64,000 nucleotides of DNA from Acidovorax radicis N35 (GTDB lineage Bacteria; Pseudomonadota; Gammaproteobacteria; Burkholderiales; Burkholderiaceae_C), in the NCBI RefSeq assembly GCF_000204195.1, contig NZ_AFBG01000018.1, forward strand, positions 558,001 to 622,000. Direction: 5' to 3'. The position numbers and the translations under genes were made by a program. This document shows positions 43,421 through 51,727 of this stretch, piece after piece. Each line of letters begins with the position of its first letter. Position 1 is the stretch's first letter. The notes under the pieces are model-generated. The model did no database searches, was not told the DNA's origin, and was given only the letters and a program-made list of their open reading frames with translations.

Positions 43421-44344
43421 TCAAGCACTGTTTGTTGTGCGCTGCGTTGCCGTGGGGCGCTGTGCAAACCACTCCCGCAAGAAATCCGCCAGGGCCCGCG
43501 TTTTGGCTGACAGATCACTTTTGGTTGGATAGACCAGGGTCACGTCCGCAGCGGGCAGCATCCACCCGGCCAGCACGCGCTGTAGTCGGCCTGCGGCCAG
43601 ATGTGGCGCCACATCCCATTCCGACCGCATGAGCACGCCATGGCCCTCCAGTGCCCAGACCGTGGCGGCTGCGCCATCGTTGGTGCTGAGCATGCCGCGC
43701 ACCTTCAGGGTTTCTTGCCGCTCGCCCTGGCGCAAGTGCCAGGTGCCATAGGTTTCGTCACTCTCGCGGATCACGATGCACTGGTGGGCCAGCAGGTCAG
43801 CGGGCTGTGTGGGCTCGCCCGCCAAGGCCAGGTAAGCGGGTGACGCGCACAACACGCGCTGGTTGGCCAGCAGCCGGCGCGCGGTCAGTCGCGAGTCGGG
43901 CAAATCACCAAAGCGCACAACGGCGTCAAAACCTTGCTCCACCAGGTTGACGGGCCGGTCGGTCAGGTGCAGTTGCACCTCGACCTCAGGGAAGGCGCGT
44001 GCAAACGCCGACAAGGCAGGTGCAATGTGTGCGCGGCCAAAGCCCAGCGTGGCGGCCAGCTTGATGAGCCCGCGCGGAGAGCTGCGCGCGCCCGCCACTG
44101 TGCGCTCCAGCGCCTCCAGATCGCCGAGGATGCGCGCACCGTCGAGCAGGTAGGTCTCGCCCTCGGGCGTAAGGCTGATGCGGCGCGTCGTGCGGTGCAA
44201 TAGCCGCACGCCCAGCCGGTGCTCCAGCTGCGCCAGGCGCCGGCTCACAGCCGGGGGGGTGATCCCCATCTGCTGCGCTGCGGCGGCCAGGCTGCCTTCC
44301 TTCATGAGCAAAGCAAAAAAGCGCAGGTCCGAAAAGCCGTCCAT
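43421..44344 (-). CDS. LysR-family regulator of the dehalogenase-like/leuCD operon
   Basis: A 307-residue LysR regulator. The N-terminal helix-turn-helix is FFALLMKEGSLAAAAQQMGITPPAVSRRLAQLEHRLGV. The substrate domain (~90-295) resembles the CrgA/DsdC-like group (GLIKLAATLGFGRAHIAPAL). It is divergent from the hydrolase-leuCD genes, so it most likely controls them. The 121-nt gap is AT-rich, with TTATGA (44367-44372) mirrored by TCATAA (44413-44418), but no clean T-N11-A box stands out. Confidence 0.9.
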   Translation of the reverse strand: MDGFSDLRFFALLMKEGSLAAAAQQMGITPPAVSRRLAQLEHRLGVRLLHRTTRRISLTPEGETYLLDGARILGDLEALERTVAGARSSPRGLIKLAATLGFGRAHIAPALSAFARAFPEVEVQLHLTDRPVNLVEQGFDAVVRFGDLPDSRLTARRLLANQRVLCASPAYLALAGEPTQPADLLAHQCIVIRESDETYGTWHLRQGERQETLKVRGMLSTNDGAAATVWALEGHGVLMRSEWDVAPHLAAGRLQRVLAGWMLPAADVTLVYPTKSDLSAKTRALADFLREWFAQRPTATQRTTNSA

Positions 44345-44465
44345 AGGGTTTATTCGTGCTTTTGGTTTATGAATGAAGTGATTTTGAATGACTTTATGCC
44401 GTTTTCAATCACTCATAAGATGCCCGTCAGACAGAACACCACCAATCTGCCGGAGACAAACCCCA

Positions 44466-45392
44466 ATGGCCACCACCCCACTTTTCCCCGGCTTCACTCC
44501 CCACCGCGTAGCCACGCCCGACGGGCAGCACATCCACGCCCTGGTGGGCGGCAGTGGGCCGCCGCTGCTGCTGCTGCACGGCCATCCACAAACCAGTGCG
44601 ATCTGGCACAAGGTGGCGCCCGCGCTGGCACAGCATTTCACGCTGGTACTGGCCGACCTGCGGGGGTACGGGGACTCGGCCAAGCCCTTGGGGAGCCCGG
44701 CCCCAGGCAACGGTGATGCAGAGCATGCGCTCTACAGCAAGCGCACCATGGCCGCCGACATGCTGGCCGTGATGCAGCACCTGGGCCACACCCGGTTTGC
44801 CGTGCTGGCGCACGACCGGGGCGCCCGCGTGGCCCACCGGCTGGCGGCCGACCACCCCGATGCCGTGGTGCGCCTGGTGCTGCTTGACATTGCCCCTACC
44901 CTGGCGATGTATGAGCAGACCAGCGACGCCTTTGCCCGCGCCTACTGGCACTGGTTCTTTCTGATCCAGCCCGCGCCGCTGCCCGAACGGCTGATCGAGG
45001 CCGACCCTGCTGCTTACATCCGCGACGTGATGGGCCGACGCAGCGCGGGCCTGGCGCCGTTTGATGCCCGGGCACTGGCCGAATACGCGCGCTGCCTGGC
45101 CCTTCCGGGCACAGCCCATGGCATTTGCGAGGACTACCGCGCCGCCGCCGGCATTGATCTGGTGCACGACCGGGCCGACCGCGCTGCAGGGCGCCACCTG
45201 GCCATGCCGGTGCTGGCGCTGTGGGGCGAGCAGGGCGTGGTGCACCAATGCTTCAAGCCCCTGGCCGAATGGCAGCGCGTGGCGCGTGATGTGCGCGGCC
45301 ACGCCTTGCCCTGCGGCCACTACATCGCCGAAGAGGCGCCCGATGCCCTGCTGACCGCCGCCTTGCCCTTCTTGCTGGAAGCCACACCATGA
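44466..45392 (+). CDS. Alpha/beta hydrolase, haloacetate (fluoroacetate) dehalogenase-like
   Basis: A 308-residue hydrolase. The motifs match fluoroacetate dehalogenases: HGHPQT (oxyanion region), nucleophile Asp117 with Arg118 and Arg121 in HDRGARVAHR, Asp141 (LLDIAPT), and halide-binding His162/Trp163 in YWHWFFLIQPAPLPERLI. The catalytic His is in CGHYIAEEAP. Spacing from nucleophile to Asp (24) and to His/Trp (45/46) equals that of the characterised enzyme from Rhodopseudomonas palustris. An epoxide-hydrolase-like activity cannot be excluded. Its stop overlaps the leuC-like start by ATGA. Confidence 0.82.
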   Translation: MATTPLFPGFTPHRVATPDGQHIHALVGGSGPPLLLLHGHPQTSAIWHKVAPALAQHFTLVLADLRGYGDSAKPLGSPAPGNGDAEHALYSKRTMAADMLAVMQHLGHTRFAVLAHDRGARVAHRLAADHPDAVVRLVLLDIAPTLAMYEQTSDAFARAYWHWFFLIQPAPLPERLIEADPAAYIRDVMGRRSAGLAPFDARALAEYARCLALPGTAHGICEDYRAAAGIDLVHDRADRAAGRHLAMPVLALWGEQGVVHQCFKPLAEWQRVARDVRGHALPCGHYIAEEAPDALLTAALPFLLEATP

Positions 45393-46807
45393 CCCATCCC
45401 CAGACCCTGTACCAGAAGCTGGTCGCATCGCACACCGTCACGGTGCTGGACGCGCAGAACGTGCTGCTGTTTTGCGACCTGCACCTGATGAACGAATACA
45501 CCAGTCCCCAGGCCTTTGCAGGCCTGCATGAGGCCGGGCGCGGCGTGCCCATGCCGGGGCAGAACGTGGCGGTGGTGAGCCACATCATCCCCACGCACCC
45601 GGTGCGTCACCGCGTCATCCAGGACCCACCTTCGGCCCTGCAGGCGCGCAACCTGAAGGCCAACTGCGAGCGGCACCAGATCCCGCTGTTCGACACCAAC
45701 GACCCGCTGCAGGGCATCGAACACGTGGTGGCGCCTGAGCATGGCATGGTCCGCCCCGGCATGGTCATCATCTGCGGCGACAGCCACACCACCACCTACG
45801 GTGCGCTGGGTGCCCTGGGGTTTGGCATCGGCACGTCCGAGGTCGAGCACGTGCTGGCCACCCAGACCCTGGTGTACCGGCTCGCGCAGAACATGCGCAT
45901 CCGCGTGGATGGCGTGTTGCCCACCGGCACCACGGCCAAGGACCTGATCCTCATGGTCATCCGCCACATTGGTGCCCAGGGCGCGCGCGGCTATGTGGTG
46001 GAGTTTTGCGGCAGCGCCATCAGCGCGCTGTCGGTGGAGGCGCGCTTCACGCTGTGCAACATGGCGGTGGAGGCGGGCGCACGCGGCGCCTTGATCGCGC
46101 CCGACGCCGCGGCCATTGACTATGTGCTGGCCCGGGCCCCCGACATCACCGGGGCGTGGCGCGAACGGGCCCTGGCGCACTGGGCCACCCTGCACAGCGA
46201 TGGGGATGCGGCGTTTGATGTGGAGCACCATTTCGACGCCAGCAATGTCGCCCCCTATGTGACCTGGGGCACCAGCCCCGACCAGGCCATGGCCATCGAT
46301 GCCACCGTGCCGCTGCCCGCCCACATCGCCGATGCGGCCCAGCGCAGCAGCGCGGAGCAGGCCTTGCGCTACACCGCGCTTTGTGCCGGGCAGGCGCTCC
46401 AGGGCGTGCCCGTGCAGCATGTGTTCATCGGCTCGTGCACCAACGCCCGCATCGAAGACCTGCGTGAGGTGGACCGCATCGTCGGCCACCGCCATGTGGC
46501 CAGCGGCGTGCGCGCCATGGTCGTGCCAGGCTCGGGTGCCGTAAAAGCCCAGGCCGAGGCCGAAGGCATTGCCGCGCGCCTGGTGGCTGCGGGCTTCGAG
46601 TGGCGCCAGCCCGGCTGTTCCATGTGCCTGGCCATGAACGACGACGTGCTGGCCCCCGGCCAGCGCTGCGCTTCCACCACCAACCGCAACTTCGAAGGGC
46701 GGCAGGGCCGGGGCGCCATCACCCACTTGATGAGCCCGGCCATGGCCGCCGCAGCCGCCATCACGGGCTGCATCACCGATGTGCGCAACCTGGAAATTGC
46801 TGTATGA
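45389..46807 (+). CDS. leuC: 3-isopropylmalate dehydratase large subunit-like (LeuC family)
   Basis: A 472-residue aconitase-superfamily subunit. Iron-sulfur ligands are kept: GSCTNARIEDL and the CxxC in QPGCSMCLAMN. Substrate-site stretches CGDSHTTTYGALGALGFGIGTSEVEHVLATQTL are intact. It pairs with the small subunit through an ATGA overlap. The pair is next to a dehalogenase-like hydrolase and LysR rather than leuB/leuA. It may therefore serve a catabolic hydratase role on another malate-type acid instead of leucine synthesis, which is inferred. Confidence 0.9.
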   Translation: MTHPQTLYQKLVASHTVTVLDAQNVLLFCDLHLMNEYTSPQAFAGLHEAGRGVPMPGQNVAVVSHIIPTHPVRHRVIQDPPSALQARNLKANCERHQIPLFDTNDPLQGIEHVVAPEHGMVRPGMVIICGDSHTTTYGALGALGFGIGTSEVEHVLATQTLVYRLAQNMRIRVDGVLPTGTTAKDLILMVIRHIGAQGARGYVVEFCGSAISALSVEARFTLCNMAVEAGARGALIAPDAAAIDYVLARAPDITGAWRERALAHWATLHSDGDAAFDVEHHFDASNVAPYVTWGTSPDQAMAIDATVPLPAHIADAAQRSSAEQALRYTALCAGQALQGVPVQHVFIGSCTNARIEDLREVDRIVGHRHVASGVRAMVVPGSGAVKAQAEAEGIAARLVAAGFEWRQPGCSMCLAMNDDVLAPGQRCASTTNRNFEGRQGRGAITHLMSPAMAAAAAITGCITDVRNLEIAV

Positions 46808-47463
46808 CCACCGACAACGCTCTTGTTCGCGGCCGCGCCGCCGTGCTGGCCACGCCCAACCTCGACACCGACCAGATCATGCCCAAGCAGTTTCTGCGTG
46901 GCATCGACAAATCGGGCCTGGCACCCGGCCTGCTGTACGACCTGCGCTTTGACGGGGCAGGCCAGCCGCGCGCCGACTTCGTGCTCAACCAGCCCGCGTT
47001 TGCAGGCGTGGATGTGCTCATTGCGGGCGCCAACTACGGCTGCGGCTCCAGCCGTGAACACGCCGTGTGGGGCATGCAGCAATACGGCTTCAAGGCCGTG
47101 GTGGCGTCGAGCTTTGGCGAGATTTTTTACTCCAATGCGCTCAACAACCGCCTGCTGCTGGCCATGGTGGCTGAGGACGATGTGCAGGCCTTTGTGGCCG
47201 AAGCGGCCGCGCAGCCAGGGCCGCTGGCGCTCACGATTGACGTGCAACAGCGCATGGTGCGCAGCCCTGGGCGCAGCGCGGGTTTTGTGCTGTCTGACCG
47301 GCACCAGCGCATGTTTCTGGAGGGGCTGGACGTGATCGGCGTGTCGCTGAGCCACGCCGACCAGATCCGTGCGTTTGCAGACCAGCACTGGGCGGCGCAG
47401 CCGTGGGTGAAGGATGTGGCGCGCCGCACGCGCGAGCGGCTATTGGCCGCCACAGGCGGCTGA
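46804..47463 (+). CDS. leuD: 3-isopropylmalate dehydratase small subunit-like (LeuD family)
   Basis: A 219-residue small subunit of the LeuCD type. The swivelling-domain motifs are NLDTDQIMPKQFLRGIDKSGL and GANYGCGSSREHAVWGMQQYG. It begins inside the stop codon of the large subunit, so the two are made together. As with leuC, the neighbours do not point to leucine synthesis. It is followed by a convergent binding-protein gene, with a weak GGCGAC/GTCGCC stem between and no T-tract. Confidence 0.9.
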   Translation: MTTDNALVRGRAAVLATPNLDTDQIMPKQFLRGIDKSGLAPGLLYDLRFDGAGQPRADFVLNQPAFAGVDVLIAGANYGCGSSREHAVWGMQQYGFKAVVASSFGEIFYSNALNNRLLLAMVAEDDVQAFVAEAAAQPGPLALTIDVQQRMVRSPGRSAGFVLSDRHQRMFLEGLDVIGVSLSHADQIRAFADQHWAAQPWVKDVARRTRERLLAATGG

Positions 47464-47512
47464 GCCTGGTGCGGCGACCACGGGGGTAGTCGCCGTCGAC
47501 CCAAAGGCTTGC

Positions 47513-48511
47513 TTACTTGGCTGCGCCCTTGGCCGCCTGCGCCTTCTGGGTCTTGTTGTAGACCTCCATCACGGTCGCGAAGTCGCGTTCGAAGTTGATG
47601 GGCAGGAAGGTGTCGTTGCCCGGCAGCAGCTGACGCAGCTTGGGCGAGAAGCTGTAGCTGTACGAGCACTTCTTCACGCGCGCCTGCAGCTCGGGCGAGA
47701 CATCCTTGCCCATCGTCCAGGTCTCCGTCATGAAGGGCGGGCTCTCCCACAGCGTGCGGATGCTGGAGCCCTTCACATCGCCCTTAACCACCATGCGCTG
47801 GTACAGGTCGCTGGCCACGGCAGCGGCGGGGTAAAAGCCGTGCATCACGCCCGTCACCGAGCGCTCATGGCCATTGGAGAACACCACCTCGTAATTCTGG
47901 TCCGGCACCAGCCCGATGGCCGGGAACAGCGCGCGCGGTGCCAGGTTGCCGGAGTTGGAGGTGGGCGTGGTGTGTGCAATCTTCTTGCCCACCAGGTCTT
48001 GTGGCTTGGTGAAAGGGCTGTCCACGCGCGAGATGAGGATCAGCTTGTACGAGTTGCGCTGCCCGCTGGCCTTGTTGCCCGGCACGCCAAACGGCGTGGG
48101 CTGGCCCGCGGCCACCAGTTGTGGCACCAGGCCAGGGTTCACCTGGGCCAGCTGGGCCTTGCCGGCCACCAGGCTGTCGATGAGTTCCTTTTCTGCCAGC
48201 ACGTCGATGTTGGTGCTGCGCTCCAGCGATTCGCCCTGCAGGTTCTGCAGATCAATGTTTCCGCAGCGTGCCAGGTGGTTGAAGTAGTCGCCCCACAACA
48301 ACATGGTTTCGCTTTTGGCGTAGGTCTTGGGCATGGCCACCACGAGTTTTTCGCGCGGGCCGCTGGCGATGGGCGCCGGGGCGGCGGCTGCACGGGCCGC
48401 TGCCGCACGGGCCTGTGGGGTGTTCGTGGGGGTGTCGGTTTGTGCGGCCACGGGGCCCAGCATCAACGTAGCGCCTGACAAAAGCGCGCAAAAACGTGCA
48501 TCACATCGCAT
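47513..48511 (-). CDS. PhnD-like periplasmic substrate-binding protein
   Basis: A 332-residue exported protein of the phosphate/phosphonate binding-protein class (PhnD-like). The signal peptide ends GPVAAQ; an Ala/Pro linker precedes the domain. Family parts include LVVAMPKTYAKSETMLLWGDYFNHLAR, ELIDSLVAGKAQLAQVNPGLV, GKKIAHTTPTSNSGNLAPRALFP and SNGHERSVTGVMHGFYPAAAVASDL. No transporter subunits are adjacent, so the ligand and use are unknown. The ATG at 48511 has GAGGG 8 nt upstream. Confidence 0.85.
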   Translation of the reverse strand: MRCDARFCALLSGATLMLGPVAAQTDTPTNTPQARAAAARAAAAPAPIASGPREKLVVAMPKTYAKSETMLLWGDYFNHLARCGNIDLQNLQGESLERSTNIDVLAEKELIDSLVAGKAQLAQVNPGLVPQLVAAGQPTPFGVPGNKASGQRNSYKLILISRVDSPFTKPQDLVGKKIAHTTPTSNSGNLAPRALFPAIGLVPDQNYEVVFSNGHERSVTGVMHGFYPAAAVASDLYQRMVVKGDVKGSSIRTLWESPPFMTETWTMGKDVSPELQARVKKCSYSYSFSPKLRQLLPGNDTFLPINFERDFATVMEVYNKTQKAQAAKGAAK

Positions 48512-48896
48512 GGTGATTTCCCTCTGAAATTTTTGTTGGGTTTCGCAAGGCCGGCTGCAGCTGTGTGGCACAGGTGCGCGCCCGTGGGCCATGGTCTGCC
48601 CAGTATGCATGAAGGCGAGGGGCTTGCAGTAACCCGTGCGACTTGTGGACAGCTGCCGGGCGTCGCCGTCCACCGCCGCAAGGGGCCGCGCCTGGGCGTT
48701 GTTGCGCGGTGCCATGCCAGTGGGAAGGACGGGACCAGTTTCTCGTCAGGTGCGCGGATGAGGAAGGCGCGGTGGACACGGCGTCAAGTGCACTGTGGCG
48801 TGGATGGACAACGTGGTGAAGGACAGCGGCCTGGAGCTCTGTAACAATTCGTTCCATTCCACAAACCCTCCAGTCCGTCCTTCACAACGCAGAGCC
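48512..48896. other. 385-nt divergent intergenic region
   Basis: It lies between the PhnD-like gene (minus) and an unknown membrane-protein gene (plus). No supported gene or repeat was seen. It must hold both promoters, but no convincing -35/-10 pair could be picked by eye. Confidence 0.5.
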
Positions 48897-49802
48897 ATGT
48901 CGCAAAACGCCCATACCCTTCACCTCTTTTTTGAAGACCCGATCAAGCTCAAATTCGGCCAGCTGGTCTATCAATACCTGGTAACCGGCAACACCGAGCA
49001 GGCGCAACGCTGGGCCGACAAGCTCGGCGGGGCGGACCTGGCGGCGTTGTGGGATGAAGAGTGGTTCAACCAGGAGGTGTCGGCCACGCCGTCCCACCTG
49101 CTGCTGCGTTTTGACACGGGTACCAGTGGCGATCTGCCCTTGCGGGCGCTCGAAACACTGTTTTCCCATGGGTTGAAGGCGGCCGTCCTCCAGGTGTTTT
49201 ACGACCAGGTGGGTGAGACCGAACGCATGCACTTTGACGACGGCCAATGGGTGTCGCGCCAGGCATTCTTTGACAAGCACCCTGAGCGCCGCAGCATCGT
49301 GGAGCCTGCAGACCCGGACCACCCAGCCGGTTCTGCCGATGAAGGGCCTGAAGACGAGTACGACTGTTCCAAAGACCCTGGCAAGCCCGTGTCCGTGGCA
49401 AAGCTGCGCAAACAGGAAGCCGAGCGCAAACAGAAGGGCCAGGAAGCGGCTGAGGCTTTCATCGAAATGGCCAAGGCCATGGGCAAAAGCGGCGTATCGC
49501 CTGTGAAGGGCCTGATTGCCGTGCTGTTGCTGCGCGCAGGGCTCAAGGGCCTGCTGCAGGCCTTCGTGTTCACGGTGGTCACCGTGCTGCTGTTCAAGGG
49601 CTTCTGGCTCTGGCTGGGCCTGGGCCTGGTGTTGGCCATCGTGCTGCCGCTGTACTACATCGTCTCCACGCACAAGGACCTCAAGGGCGACGACGCTGAT
49701 GAGGACAGCGACCCCGATGAAGGTGGCGGCGACGAAAGCACTGAAGACAAGGACAGCGACCACAACAAGGGCAGCGCAGCCACCACGGGCAGCAGCCACT
49801 GA
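48897..49802 (+). CDS. Unknown protein with C-terminal membrane segments and acidic tail
   Basis: A 301-residue protein without a recognised family. Residues ~1-120 look globular (LHLFFEDPIKLKFGQLVYQYLVTGNTEQAQRWADKLGG; TPSHLLLRFDTGTSGDLPLRAL). Residues ~165-200 are charged helix (KLRKQEAERKQKGQEAAEAFIEM). Two or three membrane helices follow (~210-265). The last 35 residues are Asp/Glu/Ser/Gly-rich, a very acidic cytoplasmic tail. It is probably membrane-attached through its C-terminus. The gene for a second membrane protein follows after 19 nt, likely in one operon. Confidence 0.72.
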   Translation: MSQNAHTLHLFFEDPIKLKFGQLVYQYLVTGNTEQAQRWADKLGGADLAALWDEEWFNQEVSATPSHLLLRFDTGTSGDLPLRALETLFSHGLKAAVLQVFYDQVGETERMHFDDGQWVSRQAFFDKHPERRSIVEPADPDHPAGSADEGPEDEYDCSKDPGKPVSVAKLRKQEAERKQKGQEAAEAFIEMAKAMGKSGVSPVKGLIAVLLLRAGLKGLLQAFVFTVVTVLLFKGFWLWLGLGLVLAIVLPLYYIVSTHKDLKGDDADEDSDPDEGGGDESTEDKDSDHNKGSAATTGSSH

Positions 49803-49821
49803 ACCGCAGGGAGAACACAAC

Positions 49822-50322
49822 ATGCTGACGCAAATCGAATGGTGGGGTGGGGTGATTTTTGTGCTGGGCGCACTGACGTACCGCATGGTCATGGGCGCGC
49901 TGGAGAAGAAGGAAGGGGGCATCCCCTGGTACCGCCTGATGATGCACATCTTCTTTGTGGCGCCCGCCATCGTGCTGGCCGGGTACTTCTATCCGCTGGA
50001 GCGCATCGAACTGCAATATGCCTACCTGGCGGCGCTGGGCGTTTCGCTGGTGGTGGTGGCGGTGATGCTGGTGCAGGAGATGACGGGCGATGCCTCCGAA
50101 GAGGAAGCTGAGGCGAAAAGACAGGGCGCACAAGACAAGGCCGCCAAGATCGCAAAGCCCGAAGGAGGGGGGCAAGAAGAGGGCGCGCAGGCAGAGGCGG
50201 AGGAGGAGGAACCCGGCTGGCTGATGACCATCGTCGGCGCGATCGTGTTGTACAGCCCGGTGCTGGTGGCATGTGGGCTGGGCTGCACCAAGGCCTGGCC
50301 GATGGTGCAACGGTGGATGTGA
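49822..50322 (+). CDS. Unknown membrane protein with charged loop
   Basis: A 166-residue protein with three N-terminal membrane helices (~5-25, 38-58, 66-86), a long Glu/Ala/Lys-rich cytoplasmic loop (~88-135, EEEAEAKRQGAQDKAAKIAK) and a last helix (~138-156). No family is recognised. GGGAGAA lies 9 nt before ATG 49822. It is the second gene of the pair starting at 48897, and both carry unusually charged segments next to membrane helices. A shared complex is possible but unproved. Confidence 0.72.
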   Translation: MLTQIEWWGGVIFVLGALTYRMVMGALEKKEGGIPWYRLMMHIFFVAPAIVLAGYFYPLERIELQYAYLAALGVSLVVVAVMLVQEMTGDASEEEAEAKRQGAQDKAAKIAKPEGGGQEEGAQAEAEEEEPGWLMTIVGAIVLYSPVLVACGLGCTKAWPMVQRWM

Positions 50323-50506
50323 CCCCACGGAGCTGAGCCTGCACGCACCGGCACGGGCTCGGCGCTTCTCCGCCTGGTCTGCAGCCCCTGGGCGGGCGGT
50401 GCGCGGGCACAGATGACAATCCGTGCAAGCCACCGCCATTTTTTCTTCTTCTGGCCGTGGGCAGTTTTTTGCCCTGCCATCCCTCCTTAGCACCCCTGCG
50501 CAGCCC

Positions 50507-51727
50507 ATGGCGACCGACTCTTTTGCCGACCTTCTCTCGCTCTACATGCGCCGCATCCGCGCCAGTGCCTCGGGCGTGGCCACCGAAATCGGCCTGAGCC
50601 GCGAGGCGGTGAACAACTGGCGCAACGGCGTTTCTACCCCCAACGTTCGTTCGCGCGACCGTGTGGTCGCCTGCACGCGCTACCTGCGCCTGACCGAGAG
50701 CGAGGCCAACCGCCTGCTCAGTGCTGCCGGCTTCGAACCCGAGTTTCCGCTGCAGGCCGAGTCCGTGGGCGCCCAGCCTTTTGCTGCGTTCCAGGGCCGT
50801 GTGTTCGCCCAGCTGGCGCAGGCCGTGCCGTACCCCATCTCGATGCTGCTGTCACCCGCGCACTGGGGGCAGCCGCCGTTTCGGCAAGAGTTGCTGCAGC
50901 GCGCGCGTGCGCAGTATGGCGAGGGCTCGGTGCTGCACATCCAGCCGCCGTACAGCGTGAGCACCGCGCAGGCCGATTACTTCGCAGCCATCGGCCGCCA
51001 GTGCGGCCTGGGCGAAGTAGCGTCGGACTACGAATTCGAATCCGCGCTGGAGCGCCGCCTGCTGGCGGGCGAGCGCATTTTCTGCCTGGTCAGCCGCTTT
51101 GAGCAAGGCACGCCCGCGTTGCGCGAAACCCTGGCGGGCATTTTGCGCAGCCTGAGCGAGATGCACAGCGGCCGCCTGCACCTGCTGCTGTGCGGCGGTG
51201 AGGCGCTGGCCGACCTCAAATACCGCAGCGGCGACCTGTCGCTGCTCAACATCGCGCAGGTCAACCACTGGCCCGACCCGTCGCTGGACGACCTGATGCA
51301 ACTGGCCCGCCACCGCTGGCCCGAGCACACCTGGACCGGGCCGGTGGTGGCCGAGTTGCAGGCGCTCAGCGGCGGCCACCCCGCGTTGTTTGAAGAGGGG
51401 CTGCAATGGCTGGTGGACCAGGGTGTGGGCGATGGACATGCGTCGTCCAGCGCACTGCGCACGCACCTGGCCAGCAGCCCGCGCCTGTGGCAGACCTTTT
51501 TGCCGCTGGCCCAGGCGCCTGCCACCCGCACGCGTTTGCAGCAGCTGCTGCAGGCCGACGACCTGGGCCGTGCGCGCCCCTATCTGCAAGACGACGAACT
51601 GCGCAGCCTGTTCTGGGGCAACCTCATCCATGTGCGCGGCACGGGCGATGCGGCGCGGCTGCACTGGCGCTGCGCCACCATTCGCGATGCGGGTTTGATG
51701 GTGCTGGATTCATGCTCGACCGACTGA
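50507..51727 (+). CDS. XRE-type HTH protein with degenerate NTPase-like domain
   Basis: A 406-residue protein. Residues ~1-70 are an XRE helix-turn-helix (GVATEIGLSREAVNNWRNGVSTP). Residues ~95-330 follow the layout of an AAA/STAND NTPase: strand PISMLLSP, a loop WGQPPFRQELL where a Walker A motif would be, a Walker B-like strand ERIFCLVSRFEQG, and LHLLLCGGEALADL. The P-loop lacks GKS/T, so ATP hydrolysis is unlikely. It overlaps the next gene by 16 nt, which implies coupled production. A DNA-binding partner or sensor for the membrane NTPase is inferred. Start ATG 50507 is chosen; a longer frame upstream has no ribosome site. Confidence 0.75.
   Translation: MATDSFADLLSLYMRRIRASASGVATEIGLSREAVNNWRNGVSTPNVRSRDRVVACTRYLRLTESEANRLLSAAGFEPEFPLQAESVGAQPFAAFQGRVFAQLAQAVPYPISMLLSPAHWGQPPFRQELLQRARAQYGEGSVLHIQPPYSVSTAQADYFAAIGRQCGLGEVASDYEFESALERRLLAGERIFCLVSRFEQGTPALRETLAGILRSLSEMHSGRLHLLLCGGEALADLKYRSGDLSLLNIAQVNHWPDPSLDDLMQLARHRWPEHTWTGPVVAELQALSGGHPALFEEGLQWLVDQGVGDGHASSSALRTHLASSPRLWQTFLPLAQAPATRTRLQQLLQADDLGRARPYLQDDELRSLFWGNLIHVRGTGDAARLHWRCATIRDAGLMVLDSCSTD

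Noticed and set aside
44367-44418. LysR T-N11-A box between the LysR and dehalogenase-like genes
   Set aside because: Only short, widely spaced inverted hexamers were found; no compact T-N11-A palindrome like that at 58733.
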